A stretch of 64,000 nucleotides of DNA, from positions 7,068,001 to 7,132,000 of the forward strand of contig JAJTUQ010000002.1 in assembly GCA_021399445.1 (NCBI GenBank). The letters are read 5' to 3'. The DNA is from Xylogone sp. PMI_703 (Eukaryota; Ascomycota; Leotiomycetes). Below the pieces are notes generated by a model that saw only the letters and a list, made by a program, of their open reading frames with translations, made no database searches and was not told the DNA's origin. Positions 10,998 to 25,121 of the stretch are shown piece after piece. Position 1 is the first letter of the stretch. Every line of letters starts with the position of its first letter. Position numbers and translations under genes: made by a program.

Positions 10998-11867
10998 TCA
11001 CGCGCGTACTGCGACCATAAAGAGACGCGGATACCGCAAGAGGACCTTCCCATCTACTGAGCTAGGATAACGTGATTTAAGAGACTCCAGATATGCTTCA
11101 AGGAACCCGTTTCGTTGCTCTTCAGGAAGAGGATCAATAAACGGCCTCAGTCCGGTACCCTTCACCCACTCCACAACGGCTTGGTGTCCATCTAGTGGGT
11201 GCTGGTAAAAAGTATGCCAAATATTAACAGAAGAGCACAAAGGTATCAGCTCATCGTACAGTTCCTGGGGAGTCTGAAACGGTCCCAAACTGGGCTGTAA
11301 GCGACTCAACGTCTCTGCCCAGGGTCCTTTCTCCGCTACTTCTCTCATGGCTGCATGGGATGGCTCGAGGTAATTGTCTGGCACTTGAAAAGCGAATACG
11401 CCTCCAGCCTGCTGAGACTGGATCAGGCGCTTCATGATAGGGATACGGTCTGTATGTTTGATCCACTGAAAGACGGCATTCGAGAAGAGAAGGTCAGTTT
11501 CTTCAGCTGGTGTGTAAGACTGCAAATTGCCGAGCCCAAACTCTGTGTTAGGGTATGATGCCTTGGCCTTTTGGATCATATCTGGTGACGAGTCGATGCC
11601 TGTAACTTGAGCATCTGGATATCGTTCAACTAGCACTGCGGTGGAGTTTCCAGGACCACATCCAAGATCGATGATGCGTTTGGGAGATTCAACAGGAACC
11701 TGCGATAGAAGGTCGCGTGATGGACGCGTGCGTTCCTTTTCAAACTTGAGATATTGCGACGCGCTCCAGTCTTTGGTCGTTGAACGATAAAACCGTATGG
11801 ATCGTTGGCTAACGGGAGCCCTGTTGACGAATGGGCGACATCGAACGGCAAAGTGGGTAATCTTCAT
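10998..11867 (-). CDS. SAM-dependent methyltransferase, trans-aconitate methyltransferase-like
   Basis: Single exon, 289 aa. SAM motif I is RIIDLGCGPGNST (about 64-76), followed by the acidic ribose-binding region TGIDSSP and the segment LLFSNAVFQW, all characteristic of the Tam family. The rest follows that family to the end (YPRLFMVAVRA), so the protein is full length. Family members methylate trans-aconitate or related tricarboxylates; fungal relatives can also O-methylate small acids in secondary metabolism. The first 30 residues are rich in Arg, Ser and Phe with no acidic residue (RCRPFVNRAPVSQRSIRFYR), which looks like a mitochondrial presequence. Its place between the deacetylase and the amidohydrolase does not settle whether it is primary or secondary metabolism. 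Confidence 0.88.
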   Translation of the reverse strand: MKITHFAVRCRPFVNRAPVSQRSIRFYRSTTKDWSASQYLKFEKERTRPSRDLLSQVPVESPKRIIDLGCGPGNSTAVLVERYPDAQVTGIDSSPDMIQKAKASYPNTEFGLGNLQSYTPAEETDLLFSNAVFQWIKHTDRIPIMKRLIQSQQAGGVFAFQVPDNYLEPSHAAMREVAEKGPWAETLSRLQPSLGPFQTPQELYDELIPLCSSVNIWHTFYQHPLDGHQAVVEWVKGTGLRPFIDPLPEEQRNGFLEAYLESLKSRYPSSVDGKVLLRYPRLFMVAVRA

Positions 11868-12359
11868 TTTATTGAATGTATCTCGTAGCAGCTAGCTACC
11901 TTCTTCAGTTCTGTTTCTCACGATGTATAATGGTTAGAGAGTTTGAATGGGTACTCTGAAGCACAAATATTGATCGGGAAGGCGGGGAATGCGGAGTTAG
12001 CCCGCCGCCGAGTTCGGGCCAGTCCGACATCTACAAGAGATCATGAGGAAGACGAAGGGCTCACAATGGAAGGACGGAAAGACAGAAGATATGATGAGTA
12101 TGTAGAATAAAACAGCATTTAGATACAATATTTGTAGATGTTATTAGCATTAATGGAGTTCAAAGTAGACGTACATGCTATATTCGAACAACTGAATATA
12201 GGAAGTTCCAGATTGCGACATCATCCTTTAAAAAAATTCAGGCACTGTAGATACATCTTCATCCCTCGAAGATACAAATTTCATGATCCTAGCATTGATA
12301 AACTCAATATATTTTCTGTCTGACTAGCTTCTCTTGATTTTGCAGGACGAAGGACGTCT
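11868..12359. other. Promoter of the methyltransferase and spacer
   Basis: About 490 bases with no gene recognised; includes the upstream region of the minus-strand methyltransferase. Confidence 0.5.
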
Positions 12360-13203
12360 GAACTAACCTGATGGTTTCGATTATTGCAATTAAGAGCGCT
12401 GTCGCAATGAAGACGGCCCCCGATACTAGTTGTATCTTTGATGAAGCAGATGACCCTGAAATCGCCCCGAGATCACTCAAGTAGTAGTTAGAGATTGAAT
12501 AAACGATTCGTAATTGTTAAGAGTATAACCTCGCATCAGGATTAACTCAAATATTAAATATATCCCGGTTGGTGTGAACCATAATAATGAGTATAGAATT
12601 GAACGGCCTATCTCGTCTTTGCCACTGATGTCTGTTATCCCTTTTCTATATCCATTTTGTTCCCAATCCAGTGAGCCACTAGATTTACGCGTGAAACTAT
12701 AAGACAGTTAAATAGGTCACCTCTCGCTGAATATTCATCGCCAGTGATTGCACAGACTTTGTCTCGTTCTGTTACTCCATCGCGGATATGAGTTTGCTGC
12801 ATAACGCTAAAATATCAAGTGTGTGCTTGAGTCCTGCTGCATGATCTACTATATAGCTTCGCTTCCCTGACGCCTTAGATGAGTCTGAATCCATAATTAT
12901 ACGTTGGGGAACTCTTTCCGTTGATAGGCCAATTGTAATGGAAGTTTAACCTATGCTATTGTTGAATACCTTCTGTCTATTTCTAGCTCTTTAATCCATT
13001 GTGTCGTATCTACTAATTTTTTGGGGGAAATGATAACAAACAGTAATGCCTGGCCAGCCAAACGGAATCCATCGATAGTTTCGCTCATTTTAACAACGAA
13101 TGAGTCAATAATGTAAAGTTCAGGGATTCTGTACAGTGTGACCGAGCCTTGTAATATCTTGTGACCACTTACTGGGGATTGAAATGATGTGGTTGCCTGG
13201 CAT
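12360..13203 (-). pseudogene. Decayed multi-exon gene, membrane-protein-like C-terminal part
   Basis: Minus-strand frames look coding in pieces but cannot be joined into one clean gene. A splice-like junction (intron about 13172-13129) leads into a frame with ELYIIDSFVVKMSETIDGF and WIKELEIDRRY. Then come pieces with DHAAGLKHTLDILALCSKL and QNETKSVQSLAMNIQREV, interrupted by an in-frame TAA, and finally hydrophobic segments (ILYSLLWFTPTGIYLIFEL; GAVFIATALLIAIIETIRL) that look like transmembrane helices. The order, a helical coil region followed by two membrane helices, resembles fungal CorA-like proteins, but I would not assign it. Stops such as CAA to TAA fit C-to-T decay. It could instead be a real, poorly modelled gene. 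Confidence 0.35.
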
Positions 13204-13826
13204 CAGAAAGTTGACTTGGCGTTGCAGGCACCCATCAGCTTAGCCATCACTCTGGAGTTTGAATTTTGTCCATTCTAGATCAGGAGGGAGGACGAAAACC
13301 ATCCTGCACTATCGATGTAGCATATTCCAAGTGATATAACAATCATGTTCTCTTATTCACAATCCTCGGATTGGTATCAACGATTTGATACTTGTAATTA
13401 CTCGGCATGTGGACGTGGAGAGTTTGCCGACTTCCATAATCCTTTCGCCATGACCATAAATCAGCAGTTAGGATTGGCTGACTCTTCTAACTTTCGTTGC
13501 ACCTTATCTCGAACGAGCTCAGTTCAAAGTCGGGATACAGATATACAAGTTAGATTGGCAGGAGGGAAGTCAATAGGTGAGACTGTCACGTTTACTCACG
13601 TCATGAAATCTGAAACTATCACGTAGACTCGATTCCGTCAGTGAATATATTTTAAGGCTATGCTAGTGATACAAACAACGTGAAATTAGATAACCGCTAC
13701 AAGACAAATTCGATCTAAACCAAAAAAAAAAAAAAAAACCAATTAAGTGAGGTTAAGTCGATTCAGAGAGTTGGGGACACGTTAACAAAGCAAGCCCATT
13801 CATCCTGCAATACTCAAAATTCCAAT
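13204..13826. other. Intergenic, 620 bases, with an A17 run
   Basis: A 93-codon plus-strand open frame (13345-13626) has no recognisable motif and is not called. A homopolymer of 17 A lies at 13722-13738. Confidence 0.5.
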
Positions 13827-15077
13827 CTATGAAAATGGGGCAACATCCTTATATTCAATTCCTCCAATCCACACCTTTGCTATATCCCTTGTATTGGTGA
13901 TATTATCCAGAGGGTTGCTGTTTAACAGAACCAAATCAGCTCTCTTGCCCGGGGCAATCATACCACGATCCGGTACATCATGCAGTATAGCAGGTAATAA
14001 TGTAGCAGACCGCAAAGCCTCAGCAGGTGTGAATCCGACTTCCACGAACTTCTCCAGTTCCCAGTGTAAGGTGATGCCAAATGGTAGATTAAATGGGGGA
14101 GTGACGCCAATTGAATCCGTACCGGCTATAATAGGTACTCCTGCTTCGTGCATTGCCTTGACGTTGGCTTGAACAATGGGAAAGCTCTGGTTTGTGTTGG
14201 CCGAACCTTGCAAGGCTATTAGAGCTGTCGGATTATCCAGTGTTAGGTTGAAAACGATCATTGTTGGAGTTATAAATTGGTTGTTGCTGAGAATGTCGGA
14301 GATCATGCTCTGTGTCATCATTGTATCTGAGACAGTGTGCTGGATCCCGTCCGTTTTGGAGAGAATTGCTTGCTTATAGTATTGAAGGAACGCAGCATGT
14401 GTCATTGATTTTTTGCCAGCATTATGGACGTCCTGGACAATCGCGTTTTGAGTCTCCTGATTTGGCCCGTTACCTTCTGCTGTGATCTTCATGTAGTCGG
14501 ACCCGTTGTTGAAAGCCCAAGATACCCATTCTTGTGCTTGAGAGGCATTGTGAATCGTTTGTGATGAAGTCAGATTATGTTGTCTAGCATGATCACTGCC
14601 TGGCCCGATAGCCGGAAGGCCCGCAGTGTAAATGGATGTTAAGCCTGGTTGGTTTCGCACGGCATCGCATTGTGTATAGGAGAAACAGGCCATGTTGAAA
14701 GCAGTGGTGACCCCGTAACTGCTAAGCTGTTCGAGCGATGTCAGATTCCCAACATGGAGATGGCTGTCCATCAACCCAGGGATCAGAACACGACCCTGAG
14801 CATCAACTACGGTGTCAACATTGCAGTCATCGATAGGCAATCCGATCTTATCACCATCGATAATAACGGTCCCTGGATCAAGAAGCTTATAGCCGTCGAA
14901 GACTCTCACGTTGATAATGGCAGTTTTGTTTCGAGCCGGTCCAATGCTTTCCCGGCGAGTAATAGCCTGGCGTTCGAGTGCACGTATCTCAATATCTGAC
15001 GCATGGGTGCCTGCATGACAGGCGGATGCTAAGTGTGTCACTATTGGAAGCACACTATAGAGATGTTGTAGCTTCAT
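13827..15077 (-). CDS. Secreted metal-dependent amidohydrolase, ochratoxinase/imidazolonepropionase-like
   Basis: Single exon; from the chosen Met, 416 aa. The open frame extends 51 codons further up, but this Met begins a good secretion signal (LYSVLPIVTHLASACHAG) and is preferred. The binuclear-metal ligand set of the superfamily is complete: H106 and H108 (MDSHLHVG), a Lys likely carbamylated, K197 (DYMKITAEG), H227 (MTHAAF), H247 (GIQHTV) and D321 (AGTDSIG). The C-terminal GKRADLVLL segment closes the composite domain. This layout matches secreted fungal amidases such as ochratoxinase, which cleave amide bonds of acyl-amino-acid products; substrate is inferred only. It sits next to the halogenase, so it may process or detoxify a chlorinated amide, or be a general extracellular amidase. 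Confidence 0.88.
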   Translation of the reverse strand: MKLQHLYSVLPIVTHLASACHAGTHASDIEIRALERQAITRRESIGPARNKTAIINVRVFDGYKLLDPGTVIIDGDKIGLPIDDCNVDTVVDAQGRVLIPGLMDSHLHVGNLTSLEQLSSYGVTTAFNMACFSYTQCDAVRNQPGLTSIYTAGLPAIGPGSDHARQHNLTSSQTIHNASQAQEWVSWAFNNGSDYMKITAEGNGPNQETQNAIVQDVHNAGKKSMTHAAFLQYYKQAILSKTDGIQHTVSDTMMTQSMISDILSNNQFITPTMIVFNLTLDNPTALIALQGSANTNQSFPIVQANVKAMHEAGVPIIAGTDSIGVTPPFNLPFGITLHWELEKFVEVGFTPAEALRSATLLPAILHDVPDRGMIAPGKRADLVLLNSNPLDNITNTRDIAKVWIGGIEYKDVAPFS

Positions 15078-16180
15078 CGCGTGTCTGACAAGCTGGAGGG
15101 AAGACTTAAAACGATTTATACCAAGCTCAAGGAAGTACAAAATCAATCTATGATTGTCTGTGCCGATAGAGAGCACTATTGATCGGGATATCGTCAGGTA
15201 TATATGGTTCATGGCAATGAGGATCGTCACATAATGACTGCCAGAAGCAGTATCAGATTCGTGTGTATGCTGGTATCAACAGCCCCAATACCAAAATTAT
15301 ATCATGATATGCCAGGCCTGCCATGGTTTGAGCCGATCAACACGTTGCTCCGCTCGTACACTAGCCCAGGGGAGACCAATTCAGCCTTGCTGAAATTGCT
15401 GGAGTAGAATTTAAGCAATTAAGGGTGGCCTTCTTTCCTTGGCAATAAGCTTGTCACAGCCATGAACATTCTATCAGGCGCTAATTTCTAAAGCACATGT
15501 CTCTATACGAAACAGAAGAACGTCTTCCATTGGCCATTTTGATAGACGGCGTTCGGGACCGAGATTGATCAGATCTATTATTACTGTATGCACGGACGAT
15601 CCCTGAATCCAACCGTTAGCAGGGCTGAGGCCAGCTCTCCGTGATAGGTTTAGTGTACGAGTGACCGACATTCGTACGCCGGAATCGTCAGGCTATGTAT
15701 GCACAGACTGAAAAAACATATGCCGTACCAACAATTTAAACAACTTATATCTTAGTTAATACTCTGAAATATTAGCGATTAGTTGTCTTACAGTACGGAT
15801 CTGTAGAACATAGTACATCATCAACTAGGGAAGAATGACGAGTATGCACGGGAGGATACCCTCGTTTCTGAGGTAGCGAAGAGTGACAATGCCCAGGAGA
15901 GATTGCAGGTGAGTATTAGGGAACAATTGGACTTGCCTGACGAACTCGAGATGATAATATGATTCTATTTAATGTTGTCTAGTTTTATAACTATAGTGCA
16001 GGGAGCTTATAAGTAACGGGATTGAATTAAGGCTGAGCTAGTATACGGTAATAGTGTATTAGAAGTCATAGTAACTTTACACATGGTCGGGATTATGAAA
16101 CCACCAGGGGTTTATTCTCGTATACTAGACTTTGATAAAGATAATAACGAACTGTGGCGTATATTATGACGATGGGCGCC
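15078..16180. other. Intergenic, 1.1 kb
   Basis: Holds the amidohydrolase promoter and the 3' side of the halogenase. Short frames on both strands lack motifs. No gene is seen. Confidence 0.5.
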
Positions 16181-19548
<3,368 letters not shown>

Positions 19549-20973
19549 TCAGCCAACAAAAGTTGCATATTTTTTGAACTCCTCATCAGCCCTCAACTTA
19601 TCCATATCATCCTCACTAATACATATTGCAGCCGTAACATCCCCTTCTGTAGACTTGGGCAAAAGGTATATCAAATTCTCGCACGGGACAAACTGTGGTC
19701 TCCGTACAGATTTAGGCTTGCCCAACCCAAGGTTAAAGTCAAGCTCATAAGCATTTATCCTGGACCATGAGCTAAGTGTGATGTCTTGTGACATGTTTAA
19801 GGAAGCCCCCACAGAATAAATTGATTTATCTGCTGTACGGCTCAAATAGGTAGCAGCAGCCTGGGTCATATGCCGTAAGGTTGATGTTCTAGGATCTACA
19901 GCCGCTCGAAATTCTAGTGCAACAGAGCCTAATGGCTCCTTCAGTAGTTTTCCAACCACACGTTTATGGTATGTCATATTCACAAGAACACCTGTGTAGC
20001 TGGCCGGTATTCCCAGATAGCGCCGGCAGTCAATGGCACGGCCAAAGTGTACTTCTGTTGTCGGGGTGAGGCGTGACTGACGAGCTCTGATTATCGACTG
20101 CCAGATTATGGCTGTAATGGCATCATCAGTGGAGATATAACTTCCCGGAGGTATCATAATAGACCTCATAGTGAGTAATTTTAATGCTTGAAGTGAAGTG
20201 GATGAGAAGGTGAAGTTGGCCCAATAACACTTTGGAGGAGGCGGGGGTGGAGGAAATGGAGTCCCATCAGGAGTAGTAGGGTTTGGTCGAGCTGAGGTTG
20301 GCTTCACAATCTGATGATCAAGTTCAGCAGTTGGATCGAAGGAGTCATCCAGTAGCGGGACGATACTGTCGTGAGCGAGATTGCCAATCTTGAGTTCCTC
20401 GTCCGTGAACGCTTCGTTATGGCAAGCTTTCTGCAGCAGACGCATGATCTGGCCTTGACCATTCATATCCATTACGCAATGTAGTCCAACAATAGTGAGA
20501 AGGAGGCCTCCTGTGATGAATGTTACCTGTATCAGAAATACAGGCTTCGTATCATATGTCGGTTCGCCTGAAGTTCCCGGGATGGTGTTTCGCGGGGCTA
20601 GTATGCCTTCATCCAGCATGCAAATTGGAAACTTCGCTTGCTTGAGCTTTTCCATTGATGGAGCAGATGGATCATTTCGTAAATCTTTCACCACTAGGGA
20701 AGGGGTTTTTCGTAACAGCTTGAGTCTGAAAATTCCTGTATTGCCCGCACTCGCACCTTCATTAACGACCTGGCAAGACACCCATGGGAAGCTAGCAGAC
20801 AATCTTTCAAGACCGATTGCGAGCGTACTGATTATTGCTTCTTGAGAAGACTCATCAGTCATTGGATAGCAGAGACATATTTGCGTGTATATTTGGAGAC
20901 TTGGCTGTTGACCGAAAATATCCACAGCGCCGTTCAGGTCCTGCACTGTATTCGGTATGTGCATGTTGCGCAA
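19549..20973 (-). CDS. Tri101-like O-acyltransferase
   Basis: Single exon, 474 aa, the normal size for fungal trichothecene 3-O-acetyltransferase-type (BAHD-related, condensation fold) enzymes. The catalytic HxxxD motif is present as HCVMD (H165-D169) and the structural DFGWG-type motif as DFNLG in LDFNLGLGKP near residue 430. Such enzymes transfer acetyl or longer acyl groups from CoA to hydroxyls in the cytosol. A run of seven or eight prolines (about residues 244-251) lies in a loop between the two halves and is unusual. It is on the same strand as the halogenase, with a 1.5 kb gap. It may acylate a cluster product or act as a protective acetyltransferase; acyl donor and acceptor are unknown. 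Confidence 0.92.
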   Translation of the reverse strand: MRNMHIPNTVQDLNGAVDIFGQQPSLQIYTQICLCYPMTDESSQEAIISTLAIGLERLSASFPWVSCQVVNEGASAGNTGIFRLKLLRKTPSLVVKDLRNDPSAPSMEKLKQAKFPICMLDEGILAPRNTIPGTSGEPTYDTKPVFLIQVTFITGGLLLTIVGLHCVMDMNGQGQIMRLLQKACHNEAFTDEELKIGNLAHDSIVPLLDDSFDPTAELDHQIVKPTSARPNPTTPDGTPFPPPPPPPKCYWANFTFSSTSLQALKLLTMRSIMIPPGSYISTDDAITAIIWQSIIRARQSRLTPTTEVHFGRAIDCRRYLGIPASYTGVLVNMTYHKRVVGKLLKEPLGSVALEFRAAVDPRTSTLRHMTQAAATYLSRTADKSIYSVGASLNMSQDITLSSWSRINAYELDFNLGLGKPKSVRRPQFVPCENLIYLLPKSTEGDVTAAICISEDDMDKLRADEEFKKYATFVG

Positions 20974-21768
20974 CTATGTAAAACCGATATAATGATGCGA
21001 ATTCACATTATAGAGTTCCTGTTTGCTTAAATATATTGATATTAGTTACTATTACCATTGGCATGCCCCGTATCGGGGACGTTTGCCACTGATACTTTGT
21101 ATAGCTAGTATGAATCATAATGAGTCTTTATTAGTCATCTCTACTCAAGTGCGATGACTTTCGAGATCTTGCGCTAGAACCGTACTCTTTCAAATCATAC
21201 AGTATCTCACGATGTAAATTTATAAGGAAGCTTTGAGTAGAAGGGAGACTCTTAATATTTCACAATCCCTGCCAAAGTGATGGAATCAATTCTATGGACC
21301 GAAAGTCAAAAAGTATCAGTAGCATAGAAATGTATAGAGCGCATATCCATTTACAGCGCCGTAGTGCAGTCTATTCTCCACCTGTGTAGGAGCATAGCAG
21401 CCAAAGTATGCGTATGTTGCCACAGGTAGGTAGACGGAGCCTGCTTGTTCTGTTCTTCTTGGTTTACACATTGGGTTTTACAATCCGTCGTTTTATGCAT
21501 CTTTACCTCCAAGCGCTCAAACCAAAGCTGAACCATCAAATCGAAGCATACATTCACAAATGAGTTTCATATCCTAAAAGGCGAAACCTGTTAACAAATT
21601 TTCTTTCCAGTTGCGTTTAACAGCCTATGTCCATGGAGGAAAAAAAAATAAACCTATGAGCGACTAACAATCCAGCACAGTCTTCCATAACTTGGCGGAA
21701 GTATGTATCAGAGTATCGACCACCTAAGATGAAATGACTAATTTCTAGTGAAAGTAAACATACAGCTC
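20974..21768. other. Intergenic, about 800 bases
   Basis: Promoter of the acyltransferase and the 3' side of the first small membrane protein gene. Nothing else is recognised. Confidence 0.5.
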
Positions 21769-22164
21769 TCAAACTTCTGAAACGTTCGTCGTTCTTTGTT
21801 GTAGCCCCAAGCCGGGAATAGTACCCACTACCATTCCAAAATGCAACCCAAGTAAGATAGAAAAGAGATAATAATACCAGCTAAGAGGACCCATGCTACA
21901 GATTATAACGAGGAATCCAATATTCGCCACCACTAAGCCGCAGGCGACGATTCTCTTCATCAAAGCCTCCGAAATGGCATAAGCCCCAGATAACAAAATA
22001 ACCATGCCGGCGACCCACGGGAAGAAGCCCAGGATTGCAACCATTGAAAGTTCTATATCCGGATTTTTAAAATGTGACTGTATGTAGCTGTGGAATATCA
22101 ATGTTACCAAAAAAACAATACCGAAGCTGATAAGCATCTGAGAGCTAATTATTGGCAGTATCAT
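21769..22164 (-). CDS. Small four-helix membrane protein, copy A
   Basis: 131 aa, single exon, no family recognised. Four hydrophobic stretches are visible: about 8-27, 42-63, 72-90 and 96-115. Between helices 2 and 3 sits ISEALMKRIVACG, and helix 3 begins VVANIGFLVIIC. Both segments recur in the neighbouring gene at 22952-23359 (SEALWQRMLGLG; MAANVVFLVMVC), and the N- and C-terminal helices also align, so the two are tandem paralogues of nearly equal length. It should be an integral membrane protein; role unknown. Its place beside an acyltransferase and halogenase makes a link to product handling possible but unproven. Confidence 0.65.
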   Translation of the reverse strand: MILPIISSQMLISFGIVFLVTLIFHSYIQSHFKNPDIELSMVAILGFFPWVAGMVILLSGAYAISEALMKRIVACGLVVANIGFLVIICSMGPLSWYYYLFSILLGLHFGMVVGTIPGLGLQQRTTNVSEV

Positions 22165-22951
22165 GGTGATCAGATAACTGTGACTTTGTTTTTTGTATTG
22201 GTCTAACGAGCCTCTTGAGATTGTTGGAGTATTGGTTCTGAGGATTCAAGCGCACTAATGGCGACTTGCAATGAATAAACCGCAGCCGGGTTCTTCTATG
22301 ATCTATCGGTCGCAGCGTAACAGTGGGTTTCTAATTGCTCGTGGACAAAATATGTTGCTGGGTTTGGTGCAAGCCAGGGGTAGAGCTGTGATACTCTGGA
22401 GCAGACAATATAAAGTGGGCAAAGGATCGACCCAGGTGATAGTGACGCATATTTTATAGTGGGTATGATGAAATTAGAACAAAATCCATATCATAACCTA
22501 CACTAGTGTACCAAACCAAGTGCATATCATGGGACAGTTAAATAGGAGAGCTTTAACTGGACTGGAGCGAAGAATGATCGAACCTTATTTTTTTATAATT
22601 TAGATATATTAATAACTAGAGCATTCGGGCAACTATCATAAAGACTATCTATTGCCTGTCGAACCGATTGAGTAGCATACATTAACGATACAGTGTTCTG
22701 CAATCTAAAAAGTGAAGCAATTTCCCAACTTTTCTTTTAAATGACATTAAACCGCCTACTTCAACGAAAAGAAATAGATGCAGAATTCTCAGGACCATGC
22801 GTATAAACCTGTACACAGACAACTATCGAGGATTTCCTTCCACTGGTCTAAAGAGAAGTCTGTAATTTGTACCATGGTATCGGCCGCTACGGATTCAGCG
22901 ATGAAAGTTAAATACTAGGTCTCACTGCCTCAGTCGATAATAATCCTTAGT
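22165..22951. other. Intergenic between the two membrane-protein paralogues
   Basis: About 790 bases. No third copy and no other gene is seen. Confidence 0.5.
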
Positions 22952-23359
22952 CTAAGATCGTGTAGTTTTTGCGTGCTTTTCTTCCCACTCGCTAGGGTTG
23001 CTAAGAAGGATAGTCGCAATCATTCCAAAATAAAATCCAAGTGATCCATTTAGGATATAGTCATACCCATCGGTAGGTTGTACGACACAGACCATGACAA
23101 GGAACACAACATTCGCTGCCATCACACCCAGTCCTAGCATTCGCTGCCATAAAGCTTCAGAAAACCCACCGACGGCAGTCAAGAGGGTAATCAGGCCGCC
23201 AATCCATAGGGCGCCTGCAATGAGGATAGATAAAACTATTGCATCTCCACTCTCTACTGTTTCATAAAGTAAGCGTATTGGACCATGAACTAGTAATGTT
23301 GAGAAGAACATGAGAGCAAAACCAATGAGAATTTGAAGACCACCTGTTGGCTGTGCCAT
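22952..23359 (-). CDS. Small four-helix membrane protein, copy B
   Basis: 135 aa from the chosen Met (MAQPTGGLQ), paralogue of the gene at 21769-22164. Four hydrophobic segments lie in the same order, with shared sequence at LIGF/LISF (helix 1), SEALxxR before helix 3, AAN/VAN plus GFLV/VFLV in helix 3, and LGxxFGM in helix 4. The open frame continues 51 codons upstream to a Met at 23512, but that extension is low-complexity (Tyr, Thr and Pro repeats) and has no counterpart in copy A, so it is more likely leader DNA. The C-terminus is charged (SEWEEKHAK). Function is unknown. Confidence 0.65.
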   Translation of the reverse strand: MAQPTGGLQILIGFALMFFSTLLVHGPIRLLYETVESGDAIVLSILIAGALWIGGLITLLTAVGGFSEALWQRMLGLGVMAANVVFLVMVCVVQPTDGYDYILNGSLGFYFGMIATILLSNPSEWEEKHAKTTRS

Positions 23360-25106
23360 GGTGACTGAGGTGGTTGAAGTGGCTGAGTAGCTGTGTGTTT
23401 GTTGCTCTGTTGGTTTAATGCGAGGTTCTAGTTCAGTATAAGTGGTATAAGGTTTATAAGGTCTATAAGGTGTATGAAGGTTTTGAAGTTTCGATTCCGA
23501 AGTTCGGGGCATTACGAATGTGGTATGTAATGAATCTTGAATGTGTAAAAACGGATGTGGTCTTAGGTCTTAGACAGGAGGCATGGTTCAAAAAAGCGTT
23601 ATATGCGTCTATTTCGATTTCGTCTGGAGCGACACAGCACAGTCCGTTTGACGGCGGTTATGATGAAAACATTAGGTCAGAGCCAGTGTAGGCGTGTTGT
23701 TGCCTACGCTAGTTTCCCTGCCGAACCAAAATACGCTGTATTATTGCTAACCGACTAGTTTGGTCTAATTCAAAATACTATAAGCACAAGTGTGGAATAG
23801 AGGTACTAAACAGTTATCATTTCGATCCTCGATGCTATCCTTAAGGATTTCCGTACTATATAATGTTCAGTATAATGTCGACTTCTCTAACCTACCAAGT
23901 ATCATTTGGCATTACTTCGAAGTATCGCTAAAGCCATATAGCAACACAGAATAGCTCCTGCTGATTCTCACCAATATGTCCATCTACTGCTTGGCCCGTA
24001 TCTTGATTCTGGAGATTCTGGAGATGGTAGTAGATAGCACCAACACTTAAACCATTTAATATAAGCATTAATCTTAGTGTATCTGGACACCGTATGAGTA
24101 TCAGAGAGCGTACATTATGATAATTTCCCGTGCAAACATAGTCAAAGTATCCTTCTTCATTTATGATACAAGTGCTTCTCAATTTGTCTTAGCAACTATC
24201 TTCGTAATCGTTCAAGACACATCATAAAGCTTATTAGATCTACCCTGGATGCTATTACTTAATATAAAGTGCCGCTGACAGTAACTACGCTGCACCTAGT
24301 GCTGCCCTGCACATTTATCCTAGAATTGTCCCGATAGGGCCTGGAGGCGCTGTCGAAAAATTATGCATGAATTTCCCCTCATTATCCCTACTAACCTTCC
24401 TGGAGGTCCTTAGCTTCAGGGTCTCTGATTGGAGTAATTTCATCGCTTTCTTCTCCGGTTATTAAAGAATCCTGGTCAAATTAAGGTAGAGGAAGGCCTT
24501 GCAAGCTTACTTCTTCAGCGTGAAAGTTTCGTTTTTATGTACCACTACGGTATTTCTTTATCCTTATTGGGTATTCAACTGTAAGGTTCTTCGGAAGCAA
24601 AATAGGGCAGAGAATAAAATAGCAATGATGTAGCTGCAGCTATGAATTATCGCTTTCTGTATTGAGCAGAGACATGTTAACATACTCCGCTCCGTATGGA
24701 CTGGGCAGATATCTAAGAGCAGAGCGTTTACGAGGGTCTCACTGCCTAGTGCCGCTCAGCGAAAGTCCCGAAAGTACAGGATCCAGTGAGAAAAGCTTAT
24801 TTATTATTATTCGAGATGTTTTGGCCATTACGGGCGTTGCTGTGCATCTGATGTGACCTGGAGAAGGTTATGCATATCGGATGATTTCTCGCCGCATATG
24901 CTGCCTGCCGATCGGGAGAGCTGTCCAGCAAACAGCAAATTCGTGTATAAGGTTCAACCATAAAGCAATCTAAAGAGTATACTCAATAGGATAGAGTCGG
25001 TCCTTTTGTATTACAGGCCGCAGAGAAAACAGACCATGAACCCGACCGTGGCTGGTGTATGGAGGGACGTGGCGGCACTGCACTGTGGCGATGGCGAACT
25101 GAAGAT

Positions 25107-25121
25107 TGGACTCGGAGTCCA
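25107..25121. repeat. 15-bp perfect palindrome
   Basis: TGGACTC-G-GAGTCCA. Dyad symmetry of this kind can be a dimeric transcription-factor site, but no known consensus is matched. Its left half begins with the same TGGACTCG found in the repeated 12-mer at 18301 and 34831. Confidence 0.6.

Noticed and set aside
13345..13626. 93-codon plus-strand open frame
   Set aside because: No motif or gene context; not distinguishable from chance.
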